From contig CAMOHV010000137.1 of assembly GCA_946615275.1 (NCBI GenBank), forward strand, positions 1 through 5,141: a stretch of DNA of 5,141 nt, in the 5' to 3' direction. Under the pieces are notes generated by a model. It did not search any database. It worked only from the letters and a program-made list of their open reading frames with translations, and had not been told where the DNA came from. The position numbers and the translations under genes were made by a program. The first letter of the stretch is position 1; every line of letters begins with the position of its first letter. This stretch comes from an uncultured Verrucomicrobiota bacterium. GTDB taxonomy: Bacteria > Verrucomicrobiota > Kiritimatiellia > RFP12 > UBA1067. Of the stretch, positions 5,001-5,141 are shown in pieces.

Positions 5001-5141
5001 TCATGGATATTCGGCGCTCACGAGCGTGGCCGTCCGTTCCGACGACGAGCGCGCCGCGCGCACCAGGAAGCCGAGCGCGAAGACGAGCCCGAGCAGCGCC
5101 ACGAACACGAGGATGTATTCGAGCGCGGCCTGTCCTCTTCT
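5001..5141 (-). CDS. Flp-like prepilin, 3' end only (5' end beyond window)
   Basis: Only the last 46 residues are in the window, ending in TGA at 5003-5001. They begin RRGQAALEY, a full G/XXXXEY prepilin site, so only the start codon and a few basic leader residues are missing. The hydrophobic helix ILVFVALLGLVFALGFLV follows, then a short polar tail (RAARSSSERTATLVSAEYP). The mature form would be about 43 residues, close to a minimal Flp pilin and quite unlike the longer-tailed pilin encoded next. The stop overlaps an upstream in-frame ATG of the next gene (ATGA at 5004-5001). It may be a second pilin or a short pseudopilin. The frame has no internal stop and the motif is clear, so the call is firm despite truncation. 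Confidence 0.85.
   Translation of the reverse strand, partial: RRGQAALEYILVFVALLGLVFALGFLVRAARSSSERTATLVSAEYP

Overview
The window is one dense, GC-rich (roughly two-thirds G+C by eye) operon read entirely on the minus strand. It encodes part of a Tad/Flp (tight adherence, type IVc) pilus. Both ends are cut: the right edge lies inside the first pilin gene and the left edge inside the ATPase gene. No RNA gene, CRISPR array, insertion sequence or convincing promoter is visible, and no stretch over 300 bases lacks a gene. The sequence does not fix the organism. High GC, many small secreted pseudopilins and an FHA-linked CpaF would suit a Planctomycetes/Verrucomicrobia/Kiritimatiellae-type or myxobacterial genome, but this is a low-confidence guess.

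Layout in transcription order, right to left: (1) 3' end of an Flp-like prepilin (5141-5001); (2) a complete Flp-type pilin with an unusually long charged tail (4986-4762); (3) TadE-like pseudopilin (4740-4159); (4) large TadG-like protein with a TadE/G N-terminal segment and a Cys/His-containing tail (4162-2729); (5) short second TadE-like pseudopilin (2739-2335); (6) small membrane-anchored protein of unknown function (2338-2003); (7) CpaB/RcpC with SAF domain (1986-1159); (8) an in-frame fusion of an FHA domain to the CpaF/TadA secretion ATPase, running off the left edge (1148-1). Genes are joined by ATGA overlaps, an 11-base overlap, or gaps of 10 to 21 bases, so one transcript is likely. 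The first five proteins share a Gly-Gln prepilin-type processing site before a hydrophobic helix. CpaF would power assembly, CpaB would act at the outer-membrane/periplasmic side, and the Flp, TadE and TadG-like proteins would form the fibre and its pseudopilin parts. Secretin (CpaC/RcpA), CpaE/TadZ, TadB/C and prepilin peptidase are not in the window.

The most notable extra signal is a small palindromic repeat present twice inside coding sequence: once in the linker joining FHA to CpaF (about 694-734) and once in the leader peptide of TadE (about 4682-4720). Both copies have a perfect 9-bp stem and 5-base loop followed by the same tail (TCAGGTTG..ATGGGGG on the + strand). Two stem positions differ by compensatory changes, and the copies are read in different frames. 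This looks like a mobile or dispersed palindromic element inserted into genes at protein-tolerant places, and it may have taken part in the FHA-CpaF fusion.
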